Part shown: positions 5,399 through 7,693 of the stretch, one piece after another
Layout: each line of letters starts with the position of its first letter
Numbering within the stretch: the first letter of the stretch is position 1
NCBI GenBank assembly: GCA_011330835.1
Contig: DRPO01000218.1
Location: forward strand, 1-7,693
Direction of reading: 5' to 3'
DNA length: 7,693 nucleotides
Source: Gammaproteobacteria bacterium
Lineage (GTDB): Bacteria; Pseudomonadota; Gammaproteobacteria; UWMA-0217
Notes under the pieces: model-generated
What the model was told of the DNA's origin: nothing
Seen by the model: only the letters and a program-made list of their open reading frames with translations
The model's database searches: none
Program-made: the position numbers and the translations under genes

Positions 5399-7453
5399 TT
5401 TCTGTTGTCAATACTTGGCAAAACACTATTTCCCTTTTCCAGAATCGCCGGGTGGCGGGGTGGGAAGGCATTTCGTGCGCGAGTGATTGGGTTGGGGGTG
5501 TTACTGGCCTTGCCCTCGGCGGCCATGGCGGGGAAGCCCCCGTCGGTTGAGTCGGCGTTGGCCCGCAATGACTATGATGAGGCGGCCAGGCTGGCCTTCG
5601 AGACTGGAGCTTCCGGTGAGCTGGCGGCTTCGCTATCGAGTCTGATTAGTCGCGCCCGTGAGCTGGAACTGGCCGAACGTCCGATGTGGCGCGTTCTGTT
5701 GCATTATCGCAAGACCTTGTCGGGCGGCTGGAAAAGCCAGGTCGACGCGCCTTATTTTTTCCTCTCCAGGCAAGGCAAGAGCAATCCCGTACGGGAGCTG
5801 GAGGCGACGTTGGCGGCGTTCTTTTCCAATTCCCCGAAGCCGCCAATGCGCTTGTCTCCCCGATGCCGGTTCGTCGCGCGCCGCCAGTGGCTGACGCAAG
5901 CCCTGGGCGATGTCGCGGGGCAAGTTCCCGCCGATCCCTGTCCCGAGTACGCGCTCTACAAACGGTTTTTCAAAACGGATGCATTGACTGTCGTGTTTCC
6001 CTCGGCGCACCCCAATAGTCCTTCCTCGGCTTTTGGGCATACCCTGTTGCGTCTCGACAAGCGGGGACAGAGCCCTGAATTGCGGATGCTCAACCAGAGC
6101 CTCAATTTCGCCGCCGAGGTGCCGGAGGATGTGAACCCGCTGTCGTATGTCATCGGCGGGATGGCCGGCGGCTTCCAGGGCAAGTTCCGGTTTCTGCCTT
6201 ATCACATCAAGTTGCGGGAGTATGGCGAGGTGGATAATCGAGACATCTGGGAGTATGAGTTGAATCTCGATCCGGGGCAGATTGATCGGGTGCTGGCGCA
6301 TGCTTACGAACTGCTGATCGCCTGGTTCGACTATTACTTCTTTCGCGAAAACTGTTCTTATCATTTGTTGTCTCTGCTCGACGTGGCCGATCCTGATATG
6401 GATTTGACCCGGGATTTTCCGCTGTGGGCGATACCGGTGGATACCCTGAAGGCGCTTGATCGCAAGGGATTGGTGCGTGAGCGCCGGTTCATGCCGTCGA
6501 TGGCGCGGAAGATCCGGCGTGAGCAGGAAGCGCTGGGACCCCGGTTAATCACCGTCGTCGATGAGGTGACGAACACCGAGGATCCGGGAGTTGTCGAAGT
6601 CCTGACGCGGTTGACGCCGGTCGAGCAGGCGCGGGTGTTGGATCTGGCCGGAGACTATCGCCGTTATCAGCGCCTGAACGGTGGGGGCGCGGTCAACCGC
6701 TTGAGCCCGGCGGAGCGCCAATTGCTCAAACTGCGGAGCAAGATTCCCGTCGCTACCCGGGATCCCGAGATCCGGCGCCCCGACGCCGCGCCTGATCAGG
6801 GGCATGATGTTTCGCGAGTCGAAGCGGGAGCGCGCCAGTCGCGGGACGGAGCCCTTTACACCTTGCAATATCGACCGGCCTATCATGATTTTCTCGACCC
6901 GGCGGCGGGCTATGGCGACAACACCTCGATTGATTTTATCGCTCCGACCGTCGCATGGCCCGAGCGGGGGCGTCCCTGGTTAAGGCGTTTTACGTTGCTC
7001 GATATCCAGTCGGTGGAGCCGCGCGATCATTTTTTTAGGCCCGTATCCTGGCGCACACGAATCGCCTGGGAAAAGCCGGCAAAAGATCAGCCGGCCCAGG
7101 TTGATTTGCTTGGCGGAGCCGGCCTGGCGAGGCGGGCTGGGGACGACGGTCCTATCGGATACGTATTCGCGGAAGGGAGTTTGCGCAGGGACAGGGCGCT
7201 GGACAAATCCACGACCATCGTTGGCGGACTGCGCGCGGGCGCGCTGTGGGCGCCGACGAGGAGGCTGCGCGGACAGGTTGAATTGACGGCATTGCGGGAT
7301 TTTCGCAACCAGGGGGATCTGGTTTCCGCGCGCCTCGATATTAGCGTCGCGGTCAACAAGAATCTGGCGTGGGTGATTGGCGTGATTGGGGAGGGCCGCG
7401 GAATCCACGCCATGCGCGGCGATGGTCGGATGGCGTTGCGGTGGTATTTCTAA
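5357..7453 (+). CDS. DUF4105 (Lnb N-terminal periplasmic domain) envelope protein
   Basis: Large exported protein of up to 698 aa. After a signal-type hydrophobic segment (43-58, VIGLGVLLALPSAAMA then GKPP) comes a helical N-terminal region, then the DUF4105 core about 195-370, with His228 in SAFGHTLLRL and Cys333 in RENCSYHLLSLLD. A His-before-Cys order is that of a circularly permuted papain-like fold. The family includes the Bacteroides Lnb lipoprotein N-acyltransferase; whether this protein acylates lipoproteins is not shown. The last 200 residues are rich in alternating, aromatic beta-type strands and end in ALRWYF, a C-terminal aromatic signature typical of outer-membrane barrels. Start is doubtful: ATG 5357 and 5366 lie inside the MITE-like element and add an extra hydrophobic segment; TTG 5405 or GTG 5483 would exclude those codons. 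A weak TTGTCA-16-TATTTC (5405-5432) could be a promoter for the later start. Confidence 0.85.
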   Translation: MRAMNGVFLIARSIFLLSILGKTLFPFSRIAGWRGGKAFRARVIGLGVLLALPSAAMAGKPPSVESALARNDYDEAARLAFETGASGELAASLSSLISRARELELAERPMWRVLLHYRKTLSGGWKSQVDAPYFFLSRQGKSNPVRELEATLAAFFSNSPKPPMRLSPRCRFVARRQWLTQALGDVAGQVPADPCPEYALYKRFFKTDALTVVFPSAHPNSPSSAFGHTLLRLDKRGQSPELRMLNQSLNFAAEVPEDVNPLSYVIGGMAGGFQGKFRFLPYHIKLREYGEVDNRDIWEYELNLDPGQIDRVLAHAYELLIAWFDYYFFRENCSYHLLSLLDVADPDMDLTRDFPLWAIPVDTLKALDRKGLVRERRFMPSMARKIRREQEALGPRLITVVDEVTNTEDPGVVEVLTRLTPVEQARVLDLAGDYRRYQRLNGGGAVNRLSPAERQLLKLRSKIPVATRDPEIRRPDAAPDQGHDVSRVEAGARQSRDGALYTLQYRPAYHDFLDPAAGYGDNTSIDFIAPTVAWPERGRPWLRRFTLLDIQSVEPRDHFFRPVSWRTRIAWEKPAKDQPAQVDLLGGAGLARRAGDDGPIGYVFAEGSLRRDRALDKSTTIVGGLRAGALWAPTRRLRGQVELTALRDFRNQGDLVSARLDISVAVNKNLAWVIGVIGEGRGIHAMRGDGRMALRWYF

Positions 7454-7486
7454 TCGACTCAGTCATCCTGGCAAAGGCTGGGGAGC

Positions 7487-7520
7487 GCCGGAAATTTCAC
7501 CGAGGCTGTCGTTTTCCGGC
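7487..7520. other. Inverted repeat after the DUF4105 gene, possible weak terminator
   Basis: gccggaaa (7487-7494) and tttccggc (7513-7520) form a perfect 8-bp stem around an 18-nt loop, 33 nt after the DUF4105 stop. No T run follows, so intrinsic termination is doubtful. The preceding bases 7466-7483 (cctggc-aaag-gctggg) can make a smaller wobble-containing hairpin, so the region may instead be a decayed palindromic repeat. Nothing else is seen between the stop at 7453 and the MITE-like copy at 7541. Confidence 0.35.
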
Positions 7521-7540
7521 AAGCTTTGAGCTTTACTCAA

Positions 7541-7693
7541 TATACCTCTCGCGACCTGGAATATCCCATTCAGGCTGCGCATCTTTTCGCCGATAGCAGC
7601 GTTGCAAGAACTTGACGCAGTCCCGCCATGCCAGCGGTTTTGCGCCTTGCTCTTGGCGAAAACCTGCGTACCCTGAACGGGGAATTCCTGGTC
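7541..7693. mobile_element. MITE-like palindromic repeat, copy B (inverted, truncated by the window end)
   Basis: These 153 bases align without gaps to the reverse complement of copy A (5246-5398). By hand count 124 of 153 positions match (about 81%). The best conserved parts are CATCTTTTCGCCGATAGC and CCCTGAACGGGG; the outer inverted repeat is more worn (TATACCTCTCGCG). The last 12 or so bases of the expected element lie beyond the window. The lower similarity, with no net indels, points to an older or separately inserted copy, not a recent duplicate of A. It has no coding content. Confidence 0.85.

Noticed and set aside
5633..6364. 243-aa minus-strand open frame inside the DUF4105 gene
   Set aside because: It lies entirely antisense to the conserved DUF4105 core, and its sequence shows no domain, so it is a shadow frame.
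2651..7453. A single defence or secretion system spanning all genes
   Set aside because: The genes differ in strand, promoter and family, have no shared operon, and include no effector, immunity, nuclease or transport ATPase components.
7487..7520. Strong intrinsic terminator after the DUF4105 gene
   Set aside because: The stem is real, but the loop is 18 nt and no T run follows, so it was kept only as a low-confidence inverted repeat.

Overview
The window is a GC-rich proteobacterial chromosome segment, most likely gammaproteobacterial (a betaproteobacterium is possible). The basis is a Pil-Chp type hybrid chemotaxis kinase followed directly by a ChpC-like CheW protein, together with DUF3015 and DUF4105 proteins. 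I cannot name a genus from the sequence.

Layout. Positions 1-2676 hold the 3' part of a large pilL/chpA gene whose true start lies before the window. Its first 195 bases are a 15-bp in-frame tandem repeat encoding (E-A-E-Q-V/A)n. chpC overlaps its end by 26 nt and finishes the chemotaxis operon at 3154. A lipoprotein-type alpha/beta hydrolase runs on the minus strand (4041-3067) and collides with chpC, overlapping it by 88 nt. From a short intergenic region a textbook sigma-70 promoter (TTGACA, 17 nt, TATAAC) drives two tandem, homologous, exported DUF3015 proteins of identical length (162 aa each), closed by a hairpin terminator at 5208-5235.

A 165-bp near-palindromic MITE-like element starts exactly at that terminator (5234-5398). 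The open frame of the next gene, a large exported DUF4105 (Lnb N-terminal periplasmic domain family) protein with a probable outer-membrane beta-barrel-like C-terminus, begins inside this element. A second, diverged copy of the element (about 81% identical over 153 aligned bases by hand count) lies downstream in opposite orientation and runs off the window end, so the DUF4105 gene is bracketed by inverted copies.

How the genes relate. pilL and chpC belong to one pathway: sensory control of type IV pilus twitching and/or cAMP. The other genes share only an envelope theme: a lipoprotein hydrolase, two small secreted proteins and a DUF4105 envelope protein. I see no evidence that they form one system. 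The points most worth a second look are the near-perfect EAEQV minisatellite inside the kinase, the MITE pair and the way it has rewritten the DUF4105 start, and the tandem DUF3015 pair. No RNA genes, CRISPR arrays, transposases or stretches over 300 bases without a gene were found.
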